In this document: piece after piece, positions 1-5,324 of the stretch | Numbering within the stretch: the first letter of the stretch is position 1 | Layout: every line of letters starts with the position of its first letter | Assembly (NCBI GenBank): GCA_011524615.1 | Contig: WTJZ01000154.1 | Location: 1 to 6,124, forward strand | DNA length: 6,124 bases | Direction: 5' to 3' | Source: Akkermansiaceae bacterium | GTDB taxonomy: Bacteria > Verrucomicrobiota > Verrucomicrobiia > Verrucomicrobiales > Akkermansiaceae | The notes under the pieces: model-generated | The model's input: only the letters and a program-made list of their open reading frames with translations | What the model was told of the DNA's origin: nothing | Databases searched by the model: none | Made by a program: the position numbers and the translations under genes

Positions 1-55
1 GGAAAGTTGGAAAGTTGGAAAGTTGGAAAGTTGGAAAGTTGGAAAGTTGGAAAGT
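1..55. repeat. 8-bp tandem repeat array (GGAAAGTT)n
   Basis: The unit GGAAAGTT is repeated without error six times (1-48), with a seventh copy broken after seven bases (49-55). The array starts at the window edge, so its true length is unknown and it probably continues to the left. It is intergenic, downstream of the P-II gene and its terminator. The motif AAAGTT also occurs on the opposite strand in the 66-bp repeats that follow; for example AACTTTCC is at 260-267. No function can be read from it. Perfect short-period arrays of this kind often vary in copy number by slippage. Confidence 0.95.
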
Positions 56-89
56 GTGTTTTTACGTTAAGTGGATTACAAAGGAGCTA

Positions 90-291
90 CTCCTAACTCC
101 CCGTACGCAGGTTCTTCTGTGACTTTTAACTTTATACTTTTAGGCTTTAAACTCTCTCCTTACTCCCCGTGCACATGTTCTCCTGAGACTTTTAACTTTA
201 TACTTTTGAGCTTTAAACTCTCTCCAGCATCCCAGTGCACCAGTCTTCCTGTGACTTTTAACTTTCCACTTTCAACCTTTTAACTCTCCAG
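90..291. repeat. 66-bp tandem repeat, about three units
   Basis: The word GACTTTTAACTTT recurs at 121, 187 and 253, giving an exact 66-bp period. The first two full units (121-186 and 187-252) share the AACTTTATACTTTT and CTTTAAACTCTCTCC blocks and diverge in a GC-richer part around CCGTGCACATGTTC. A partial unit precedes them (about 90-120), and a degenerate partial unit follows (253 to about 291). The period is divisible by three, so one plus-strand frame stays open for 70 codons (71-283). That frame has no ribosome binding site and runs straight toward the P-II terminator, so I treat it as non-coding. There are no unique spacers, so this is not a CRISPR array. Confidence 0.9.
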
Positions 292-299
292 GGTGGCAC

Positions 300-324
300 A
301 AAAAAACCCCTTCTAATGAAGGGG
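300..324 (-). terminator. Rho-independent terminator of the P-II gene
   Basis: Read on the minus strand, a perfect 7-bp stem (CCCCTTC at 307-313 pairing with GAAGGGG at 318-324, loop of four bases) is followed directly by seven T residues (300-306). It lies 36 bp beyond the stop codon of the P-II gene, the only minus-strand gene here. This is a textbook intrinsic terminator and shows that the P-II transcript ends here, before the repeat region. Confidence 0.93.
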
Positions 325-359
325 CAAACAACTGCTTATGAGAAATATCTAGGTGTGAA

Positions 360-707
360 TTAGTTGATTGCTACTGCAACCGAACCTGATTCACCCGTAC
401 GGATACGGATTGCTTCTTCTACTGGAGAGATGAAGACCTTACCGTCACCGATCTTACCTGTGCTGACGCTGTCTACGATCGCTTTTGCAACTGTTTCAGC
501 TTGGTCGTCTTCAACAACGATTTCGATTTTAACCTTTGGGAGGAAGTCAACAGTGTACTCAGAACCACGGTAGATCTCGGTGTGACCCTTTTGACGGCCA
601 AATCCCTTAACCTCTGTAACGGTCATCCCTTGGATACCTACTTCTGCGAGTGCTTCTTTTGCTTCTTCTAGTTTGAATGGTTTGATGATTGCTTCTACTT
701 TTTTCAT
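360..707 (-). CDS. glnB: Nitrogen regulatory protein P-II (GlnB/GlnK type)
   Basis: A small trimeric cytoplasmic signal protein that senses 2-oxoglutarate and ATP/ADP and controls nitrogen assimilation targets such as glutamine synthetase adenylylation, NtrB or AmtB. The 115-aa product is near the usual 112 aa and is complete. It begins MKKVEAIIKPFKLEEAKEAL. The T-loop (about 37-55) carries GRQKGHTEIYRGSEYTVDF with Tyr51, the site uridylylated in proteobacterial P-II proteins, and Gln39, a 2-oxoglutarate contact. The C-terminal signature with TGKIGDGKVFISPVEEAIRI is at 83-102. It stands alone: no amtB or glnA is visible, and the next gene is divergent. A sigma-54 type promoter lies just upstream and a strong terminator downstream, so it is probably a monocistronic, nitrogen-controlled gene. 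The Shine-Dalgarno sequence is weak. GlnB and GlnK cannot be told apart by sequence alone; sigma-54 control would favour a GlnK-like role. Confidence 0.96.
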   Translation of the reverse strand: MKKVEAIIKPFKLEEAKEALAEVGIQGMTVTEVKGFGRQKGHTEIYRGSEYTVDFLPKVKIEIVVEDDQAETVAKAIVDSVSTGKIGDGKVFISPVEEAIRIRTGESGSVAVAIN

Positions 708-735
708 GTTAAATCTTGTGAAAGTTAAAAACCTT

Positions 736-753
736 ATTGCATGAGGTGTGCCA
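736..753 (-). promoter_or_regulatory. Sigma-54 (RpoN) type -24/-12 promoter for P-II
   Basis: On the minus strand the sequence reads TGGCACACCTCATGCAAT. The sigma-54 consensus is TGGCAC-N5-TTGCW. The -24 element is perfect (753-748) and the -12 element has one mismatch (ATGCA) while keeping the essential GC (740-739) at the exact spacing from the GG. Transcription would start near 727, giving a leader of about 20 nt before the ATG at 707. Sigma-54 control of P-II genes is well known in other bacteria. The site is seen in the sequence; its activity is inferred. Confidence 0.75.
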
Positions 754-808
754 TGTTATCAATCTGAAAGTTATTTTCTCATAAATTTGTAATAAGGGTG
801 GAATTGTT

Positions 809-1249
809 ATGAATGTGACTTATGGTTGGGCTATGAGTATGTTAAATGCATTTAAGGACTTCTTAGAGGGGATGTCAGCCGAGCGGATTGATGAGATCGA
901 TGCGCTGTATGCGGAGGAATTAGACTTTGCTGATCCGATGAACCAGGCGACTGATCGTGAGCACTTTAAGCGAATCGAGCGAGATCTGTTTAAGCAGTTG
1001 AAGGATATTCGCTTTACGGTGACGAGTATGCAAGGGGATGAGCGTGAGGGGTATGTCTCCTGGGTGATGGATTATCGCTTTCGGTTTTGGCAGCGTCAAA
1101 TCACAGGCGTCTCTCATCTAAAGTTCAATGGTGACAGGCGAATCGTCTATCAGCATGATTACTGGGATGCCTCCTTCTCGGTTTATGGAGAGTTTCCTAT
1201 GATAGGCTTGATGATGAAGGGGATCAAAGCGCTGCTAGCCGTTAAGTAG
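809..1249 (+). CDS. SnoaL-like / NTF2-like fold protein
   Basis: The 146-aa product resembles the SnoaL-like branch of the NTF2 fold, small cone-shaped alpha+beta proteins that bind or convert small hydrophobic ligands. The visible family pattern is an N-terminal helix with the 'LYAEELDFADP' block, a central 'YVSWVMDYRF' strand, then 'GVSHLKFNGDRRIVYQHDYWDA' split over residues around 100-122, ending in an amphipathic 'GEFPMIGLMMKGIKALL' tail. Bacterial relatives often sit in gene sets with a short-chain dehydrogenase, an amine oxidase-like protein and a cyclopropane-fatty-acid synthase-like methyltransferase; none of these is present here, so it is an orphan copy. No signal peptide is seen. 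The start at 809 is preceded by AAGGGTGG (794-801) at good spacing; later ATGs at 833 and 839 are alternatives. The exact substrate is unknown. Confidence 0.75.
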   Translation: MNVTYGWAMSMLNAFKDFLEGMSAERIDEIDALYAEELDFADPMNQATDREHFKRIERDLFKQLKDIRFTVTSMQGDEREGYVSWVMDYRFRFWQRQITGVSHLKFNGDRRIVYQHDYWDASFSVYGEFPMIGLMMKGIKALLAVK

Positions 1250-1308
1250 TCTCTCTTGCTAGGATTACCGTGAACCTAGATGGGCTAGTTTCATGGAAAT
1301 AGATTTAA

Positions 1309-1322
1309 TATTCGTTTGAACA
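1309..1322. promoter_or_regulatory. Candidate LexA (SOS) operator
   Basis: TATTCGTTTGAACA is a near-perfect 5-N4-5 palindrome. It matches TGTTC-N4-GAACA, the LexA motif reported for Verrucomicrobia, at nine of ten fixed positions. It ends 27 bp before the start codon of a Y-family polymerase, a classic SOS gene, which is where a repressor site would be expected. I could not identify a convincing -35/-10 pair next to it. Confidence 0.55.
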
Positions 1323-1349
1323 TTTTAATTTGGTTGTTAAGGTGTTCGC

Positions 1350-2573
1350 ATGAATCCCCTTCGGTATCTCTTCATTGATTTTGATAGTTACTTTGCCTCT
1401 GTAGAGCAGCACTTGGATCCATCGTTGAGAGGGAGGCCGGTAGGGGTGGTGCCTACGATGGCGGAGACGACCAGTTGCATTGCGGCGAGCTATGAGGCTA
1501 AGCGGTTTGGGGTGAAGACGGGGACGCGGGTATCAGAGGCACGGCAGCTCTGCCCAGGCATCCAGTTTGTGGAGGCGGAGCACTCTGTCTATGTGCACTA
1601 TCATGAGCGCTTCCATGCTGCGATCGAGGAGGTGATTCCGATTACAAAGACGCTATCGATCGATGAAGTCTGTTGTGAGCTCCCTAAGAATTGGCGAGAT
1701 CGCAGCTATGTCGAGAATATGATGCTGAGGGTTCAGGATAATCTCGCTCACAAGGTGAGCCCCTGGATTACCTGTTCGTTGGGTGCTGGGCCTAATCGAT
1801 TTATTGCTAAGCTCGCGTCTAAGTACCGTAAGCCTAATGGGCATCATATCGTAGAGCAGGAGGATCTGATGGAGTTCCTAGTCCAGCATCAGCTCTCTGA
1901 TCTTAATGGGGTAGGCCGGAATATGGAGGCGCGCCTTAAGCGTGCAGGAATCTATACGGTCGCACAGATGTGTCAGTGTAAGGAGGAGACCCTCCGTAAG
2001 GTGTGGGGGAGCGTCCATGGGGCGCGTATGTGGCATGCTCTCAAGGGAGACGACCTAGCAGAGTTACAGACGCATACGTCTACGATCGGCCATAGTCATG
2101 TCTTGGCTCCTGAGCGCCGTGCCCCTCACCAGGCATTGAAGGTCTTGCATCGGTTATTACAAAAGGCCACTCTGAGACTCCGAGATAAGGGGTATGTGAC
2201 CTCTCGGATGCAGTTATCACTGCGTTATGACAGTGGATTACGTTGGGGGCATGAGGCTCGGTTCGACGAGACTTGTGAGAGTCACCCTCTCCGCTATGCA
2301 CTGAGTGAATTATGGTGTCTGCGCCCAGCTCCGCATGAGACGATACGGAAGCTTAGCGTGAGCTTCTTCGGGCTCAAGGAGAAGACGAATTATACTCTGA
2401 ACTTATTCTCCCAAGAGGACCCTAAGCGTGAGGCGGTGGACCAAGCGATGGATCATATCGTGAATAAGTTTGGGAAGCAAGCGGCGTATTATGGTGGAGC
2501 TCATGGTGCCCAAAAGGCGGTGCAAATGCGGATCGCGTTTAACCATATCCCTGATCTGATTCTCGAAGATTAG
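1350..2573 (+). CDS. dinB: Y-family translesion DNA polymerase (Pol IV/DinB-like)
   Basis: An error-prone polymerase that copies past damaged bases, acting with the beta clamp. The 407-aa length is normal for DinB/UmuC-type proteins. The palm begins FIDFDSYFASVEQ (8-20), with Asp10 as a metal ligand and Phe15 at the steric-gate position that excludes ribonucleotides. The second catalytic pair is Asp105-Glu106 in LSIDEV. SLGAGPNRFIAKLASKYRK (143-161) is the conserved nucleotide-binding/palm block. A helix-hairpin-helix thumb motif is at about 182-207 (LSDLNGVGRNMEARLKRAGI), and the little-finger domain covers about 245-345. LNLFSQ at 350-355 resembles a clamp-binding motif, and the tail with VDQAMDHIVNKFG is typical. 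The start is supported by AAGGTG (1339-1344) and by the domain beginning at residue 6. A LexA-like box upstream suggests SOS induction. Catalytic residues look intact. Which subfamily it belongs to (DinB proper or another bacterial Y-family branch) is not certain. Confidence 0.93.
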   Translation: MNPLRYLFIDFDSYFASVEQHLDPSLRGRPVGVVPTMAETTSCIAASYEAKRFGVKTGTRVSEARQLCPGIQFVEAEHSVYVHYHERFHAAIEEVIPITKTLSIDEVCCELPKNWRDRSYVENMMLRVQDNLAHKVSPWITCSLGAGPNRFIAKLASKYRKPNGHHIVEQEDLMEFLVQHQLSDLNGVGRNMEARLKRAGIYTVAQMCQCKEETLRKVWGSVHGARMWHALKGDDLAELQTHTSTIGHSHVLAPERRAPHQALKVLHRLLQKATLRLRDKGYVTSRMQLSLRYDSGLRWGHEARFDETCESHPLRYALSELWCLRPAPHETIRKLSVSFFGLKEKTNYTLNLFSQEDPKREAVDQAMDHIVNKFGKQAAYYGGAHGAQKAVQMRIAFNHIPDLILED

Positions 2574-2650
2574 GGAGAGTTAGTGATTGATGTATGAGAT
2601 GAGTGTTGAGAGGCCCCGTATATAAAAAGTTATTATTTTTATCTATTGTG

Positions 2651-2678
2651 TTGACTTTGGGTAACTTGAGTCTATAAC
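2651..2678 (+). promoter_or_regulatory. Sigma-70-like promoter in the intergenic region
   Basis: TTGACT (2651-2656) and TATAAC (2673-2678) each match the -35 and -10 consensus at five of six positions, with a 16-bp spacer. Transcription would begin near 2685. No open reading frame follows for more than 500 bp, so the product would be either a small RNA or a very long leader for the gene at 3216. It is the best housekeeping-type promoter I noticed in the window; function is inferred. Confidence 0.45.
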
Positions 2679-2684
2679 TGCGAT

Positions 2685-2821
2685 CAGTAAACCGATTTTT
2701 TTATGATCAATCTTGCTACATATACACGCTAAACACACACAAGGTGATGTGTCAGGGATGCCGTGATGAACCTTACACATATGGGTTCGTAATAGAGTAT
2801 GAAATACTGTTGTACTCACGG
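2685..2821 (+). ncRNA. Possible structured RNA (three-helix fold)
   Basis: Downstream of the promoter at 2651-2678, three helices could nest as a three-way junction. A closing stem CCGTGA (2761-2766) pairs with TCACGG (2816-2821). Inside it are a hairpin GAACC/GGTTC (2768-2772 with 2784-2788) and a hairpin AGTAT/ATACT with a GAA loop (2796-2800 with 2804-2808). The 5' end is set only from the promoter, and the 3' end is unknown: a T6 run at 2882-2887 has no strong stem before it. It matches no RNA family I recognise. Short stems of this sort also arise by chance, so confidence is low. Confidence 0.22.
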
Positions 2822-3103
2822 TGGTCAAAATAGAGTATTCTCTCCTCATGGATGGAAGAGTTGTTCCTTATATTTATGGGCTTTTTTAGCCTGTGAGAGG
2901 GCTGCTTGTCTATTCAAGATATGTGTCTATTACGCAGAGTAGTAGGTCGTTGTAGAGTGGTCATGCTCCATCCCTTAGACCTGTGAATTGATAGTCCCTT
3001 TTAGTGTATTATTGATATCTCTAAGTGCTGATCCCTTAGAGCGGGGAGAGTTGTGCACATATAGTAAGAGATAGCATTTAAGAAAAGAAAATAGACAGTG
3101 TTG

Positions 3104-3148
3104 AGAACGGTCTGGAGGGCGTCATTACTGATGCAGAGGACTGGTTCT
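3104..3148 (+). promoter_or_regulatory. Stem-loop in the leader of the HNH-like/RtcB genes
   Basis: A stacked hairpin is visible 68 nt before the start codon at 3216. Its outer stem is AGAAC (3104-3108) with GTTCT (3144-3148), the middle is GTC (3110-3112) with GAC (3139-3141), and the inner stem is GCGTCA (3119-3124) with TGATGC (3129-3134), closed by a TTAC tetraloop with one G-U pair. No T tract follows, so it is not a terminator. It could be a regulatory leader element or an RNA-processing site. It may also be chance. Confidence 0.25.
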
Positions 3149-3215
3149 AGCTGTATGCAGTGTGAGCAAGAGACATAGGGATACTGCTAACATTGGTGGA
3201 ACTAATTAGAGAATT

Positions 3216-3593
3216 ATGAAATTATATCAACAGACAGTGCTAGTCCTCAACCGGAACTGGCTAGCGATCGGAACAACTACGCCAGCAGAAGCGTTTGCGC
3301 ATCTGGTGCGAGAGTCCGCTCGGGGACTATTATTGGATCGGGATCAAGGAATGAGAACCGTAGGTTGGGATCTCTGGGCACGGTTGCCTGTACGATCTTC
3401 CGACGAGGTGATTTCTACCCCTAGTAGAGTGGTTAGAATCCCAACGGTCATCGTCTTGAATACGTATAACCAAGTACATGATGGGCATCATCCTCAGCAG
3501 AGAGGGGGATCTGTATCGCGTCGGGTGCCTGCTACCTACCTGATCCAGAACACATACCACATCGCAGACTGGGAGTACTTTCTCCCTAGTTAA
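3216..3593 (+). CDS. HNH-endonuclease-like protein lacking the HNH core
   Basis: The 125-aa product has two regions that resemble the ends of a bacterial HNH-endonuclease family usually well over 160 aa long. Residues 6-87 match the N-terminal part, with QTVLVLNRNWLAI, a WDLWARLPV block and VRIPTVIVLNTYNQV. Residues 104-123 (VPATYLIQNTYHIADWEYFL) match the family's C-terminal tail. The zinc-binding, Cys-rich HNH domain that normally sits between them is missing. Only about 16 residues with HH and RGG (88-103) fill the gap, and the protein contains no cysteine at all. It therefore cannot be a standard HNH nuclease. It could be a catalytically dead partner, a diverged relative or an in-frame deletion product. 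No HNH core was found in another frame. The frame is open and starts at ATG 3216 with a weak AGAGA (3208-3212) close by. It lies 71 bp before the best RtcB start on the same strand. Family assignment rests on pattern memory only. Confidence 0.65.
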   Translation: MKLYQQTVLVLNRNWLAIGTTTPAEAFAHLVRESARGLLLDRDQGMRTVGWDLWARLPVRSSDEVISTPSRVVRIPTVIVLNTYNQVHDGHHPQQRGGSVSRRVPATYLIQNTYHIADWEYFLPS

Positions 3594-3614
3594 GAGGTCT
3601 GACCGGCGTGGTGC

Positions 3615-3637
3615 AAGTAGGCTTCGGCCACTTTTTT
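3615..3637 (+). terminator. UUCG-loop hairpin with T tract between HNH-like gene and rtcB
   Basis: AAGT-A-GGC (3615-3622, the A at 3619 bulged) pairs with GCC-ACTT (3627-3633) around a TTCG tetraloop, and T residues continue to 3637. This resembles an intrinsic terminator or attenuator of modest strength, 21 bp after the HNH-like stop codon. If real, it would lower or regulate read-through into rtcB. It also argues against the GTG at 3608 as the rtcB start, because the hairpin would then be inside the coding region. Confidence 0.5.
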
Positions 3638-3664
3638 GAACCAACAAGAAACAAAACTATTTAT

Positions 3665-5239
3665 ATGATAACGAAATTAGAGCTCATCGAGCTAGGATAT
3701 CCAGAGGGAGCATTGATAGAGGAGATTTGGGCGCGAGTGCTGCAACATCAGCAGAGCGGAATCACGCAACGGAAGTATCTGCTCAAATTGCTCCGCCGGG
3801 AATTCGGTGCACCAGATGGGCGCATGAAGATGAGGAAGCGTCCTCTCCCATTTGGAAAGGCGATCAAGGAGACTTGTGAAGATGGTAAGAAGAATATCGC
3901 AGCGGTCACAGCTAAGATGAATGAGCTACTCTGTACTCCGATCATTGAGGCGGGGGCGGTGATGCCTGATGCTTGCCCTGCGAGTATGGGAGAGGCTGTG
4001 ATTCCTGTCGGTGGTGCGATCGCCGTGAACAATGCGATCATTCCATCGGCGCACTCTGCGGATATCTGTTGTTCGATGTATGCAACCTTCTATGAGGCTC
4101 GTACTTCTGTAACTAATGAGATGAACGCGCTTGCTACTTCTACTCGGTTTGGTCCCGGAGGGAGGCATTATGATCATCTGGTGCATCACCCTGTCGTGGA
4201 CGAGCCGGTATGGGATAATAAGTTCCTCTCTGGTCTCCAGGACTATGCTAAGGTGCACATGGCTGATCAAGGGGACGGAAACCACTTTGCCTACATAGGG
4301 AAAGTGACCTTTACGGTTGCGCAGTTGACGCAGTTACGCGAGGCTGGGTTTCATCAGATCGCGGAGGCACTGGCCGAGAGTCCAACGAAGGAATACCGAG
4401 TATTGGTCACTCATCATGGATCGCGGGGATTGGGATCGCATCTGTATAAGCGTGGCCAGAAGGCGGCGGAAAAGAATACGGCCAAGGTTGCCGAGGGGGT
4501 GCCTCAGGCGGCGGCATGGATCGACTTTGATTCTAAGGAGGGGAAGGCGTATTGGGAGGCGCTCCAGTATGTGAGCCGCTGGACTCAGGCTAACCACCAA
4601 TCCATTCATCAGCGCTTCCTAGACTCGATAGGGGCTAGTGAGGTAGCGACGATGGGCAATGAGCATAACTTCGTCTGGAGACGACAGGGTGAGAACGGGG
4701 AGAATATCTTCCTCCATGGGAAGGGGGCAACACCGGCGTGGATGGATGAGAGCGGTCATCCTCAGCTCGGATTAGTCCCGATGAATATGGGGGCTCCAAT
4801 CTTAATCATTCTCGGTCGGGATAATCAGGATTACTTAGGCTTCGCACCACATGGGGCGGGGCGTAATCTGAGCCGAACTGCGCTCAAGAGACGGTTCTAT
4901 AAGAGCGCTAGTGATCCTAAGGCGATGCAAGTAGCGATCGATCAAGCAACACAAGGGCTCGATATACGATGGTATTGCGGTAAGCCTGACTTGAGCGAGA
5001 GTCCGATCGCGTACAAGAATGCGGATCAGGTGAAGGCTCAGATCGAGGAGTTTGGGCTCGCTGACATCGTGGCAGAGATCCAACCTCTGGGTAGTATCAT
5101 GGCTGGGCAGTCGGCAATCCCATATTGGCAACAGAAGGAGGAGCAACTGACGCCTAAGCAAAGGCGACAACTCCAGCATCGTGCGGAACGAAGAACGTTC
5201 AAGCAACAACTCGGACAGTATGATGATGAGTCTTTTTAG
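3665..5239 (+). CDS. rtcB: RtcB-type RNA-splicing ligase
   Basis: A Mn2+/GTP-dependent RNA ligase joining 2',3'-cyclic or 3'-phosphate ends to 5'-OH ends, used in tRNA splicing or RNA repair. Numbering from ATG 3665 (524 aa), the metal-site motifs are HSADICCSM (Asp133, Cys136), QGDGNHFAYIG (His207), VTHHGSRGLG (His250) and NEHNFVW (His334). The guanylylated histidine would be His396 in PHGAGRNLSR. HGKGATPAW and PMNMGAPILIILG (371-383) are further conserved blocks, and CGKPDLSESPIAYKNADQV (438-456) is near the end. It is longer than E. coli RtcB (about 408 aa), with an N-terminal helical extension of about 70 residues that starts with KLELIELGYPEGALIEEIW, and a basic, Gln/Arg-rich tail. The frame also opens at GTG 3608, but ATG 3665 is preferred because a terminator-like hairpin covers the extra codons. 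The Shine-Dalgarno sequence is poor (an A-rich leader). Active-site residues appear intact. Asp-Ile-Cys-Cys replaces the usual Asp-Ile-Gly-Cys. Confidence 0.93.
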   Translation: MITKLELIELGYPEGALIEEIWARVLQHQQSGITQRKYLLKLLRREFGAPDGRMKMRKRPLPFGKAIKETCEDGKKNIAAVTAKMNELLCTPIIEAGAVMPDACPASMGEAVIPVGGAIAVNNAIIPSAHSADICCSMYATFYEARTSVTNEMNALATSTRFGPGGRHYDHLVHHPVVDEPVWDNKFLSGLQDYAKVHMADQGDGNHFAYIGKVTFTVAQLTQLREAGFHQIAEALAESPTKEYRVLVTHHGSRGLGSHLYKRGQKAAEKNTAKVAEGVPQAAAWIDFDSKEGKAYWEALQYVSRWTQANHQSIHQRFLDSIGASEVATMGNEHNFVWRRQGENGENIFLHGKGATPAWMDESGHPQLGLVPMNMGAPILIILGRDNQDYLGFAPHGAGRNLSRTALKRRFYKSASDPKAMQVAIDQATQGLDIRWYCGKPDLSESPIAYKNADQVKAQIEEFGLADIVAEIQPLGSIMAGQSAIPYWQQKEEQLTPKQRRQLQHRAERRTFKQQLGQYDDESF

Positions 5240-5324
5240 TGGTGAGTAGATCGTCTCTTCTCTCTCAGTTTAGGTCAGGTGATTTTTCTAGTAGCATCTT
5301 TGGTAATGTGGAGTATGAGAGGTC

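Larger units (their letters stand above)
2574..3215. other. Long intergenic region, no supported protein gene
   Basis: This 642-bp stretch is AT-richer than its neighbours and dense in stop codons. The longest open frame, 68 codons on the minus strand at 2643-2849, looks like no known protein. Visible structure includes an all-AT inverted repeat just after the polymerase gene (2622-2628 with 2636-2642), a sigma-70-like promoter (2651-2678), a possible folded RNA (2761-2821), a perfect 7-bp stem CTCTAAG/CTTAGAG with a 9-nt loop (3019-3041, no T tract), a 10-bp direct repeat ATCCCTTAGA (2970-2979 and 3031-3040) and a stem-loop near the next gene (3104-3148). TATAGT at 3060-3065 could be a -10 element for the next gene, but no good -35 goes with it. 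No good terminator for the polymerase gene was found. Confidence 0.7.

Noticed and set aside
71..283. A 70-codon plus-strand open frame across the 66-bp repeats, giving 22-aa periodic hydrophobic peptide
   Set aside because: It is open only because the repeat length is a multiple of three. It has no ribosome binding site, no family resemblance, and lies in a low-complexity intergenic repeat facing a terminator.
90..291. Possible CRISPR array
   Set aside because: The whole 66-bp unit is repeated with drift; there are no constant short repeats separated by unique spacers, and no cas genes.
2643..2849. A 68-codon minus-strand open frame in the intergenic region
   Set aside because: No recognisable family and no good ribosome binding site. 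It overlaps a plus-strand promoter and possible RNA fold, and its length is within chance for AT-rich DNA.
2847..2888. A 13-codon plus-strand mini-ORF beginning MDGRVVPY
   Set aside because: No ribosome binding site and no regulatory codon pattern or attenuator structure after it; too short to support.
2873..2892. GGGCTTTTTTAGCC as a terminator for an upstream small RNA
   Set aside because: The T run lies inside the only short inverted repeat (GGCT/AGCC), so there is no stable stem before the T tract.
3608..3664. GTG start giving a 19-residue longer RtcB
   Set aside because: The added codons are covered by a terminator-like hairpin and the residues do not look like an RtcB N-terminus, although AGAGGT lies upstream of the GTG.
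3926..5209. Several antisense open frames of 90-124 codons within rtcB
   Set aside because: They are Arg/Leu/Ser-rich shadow frames of a strongly conserved coding sequence, with no domain resemblance.
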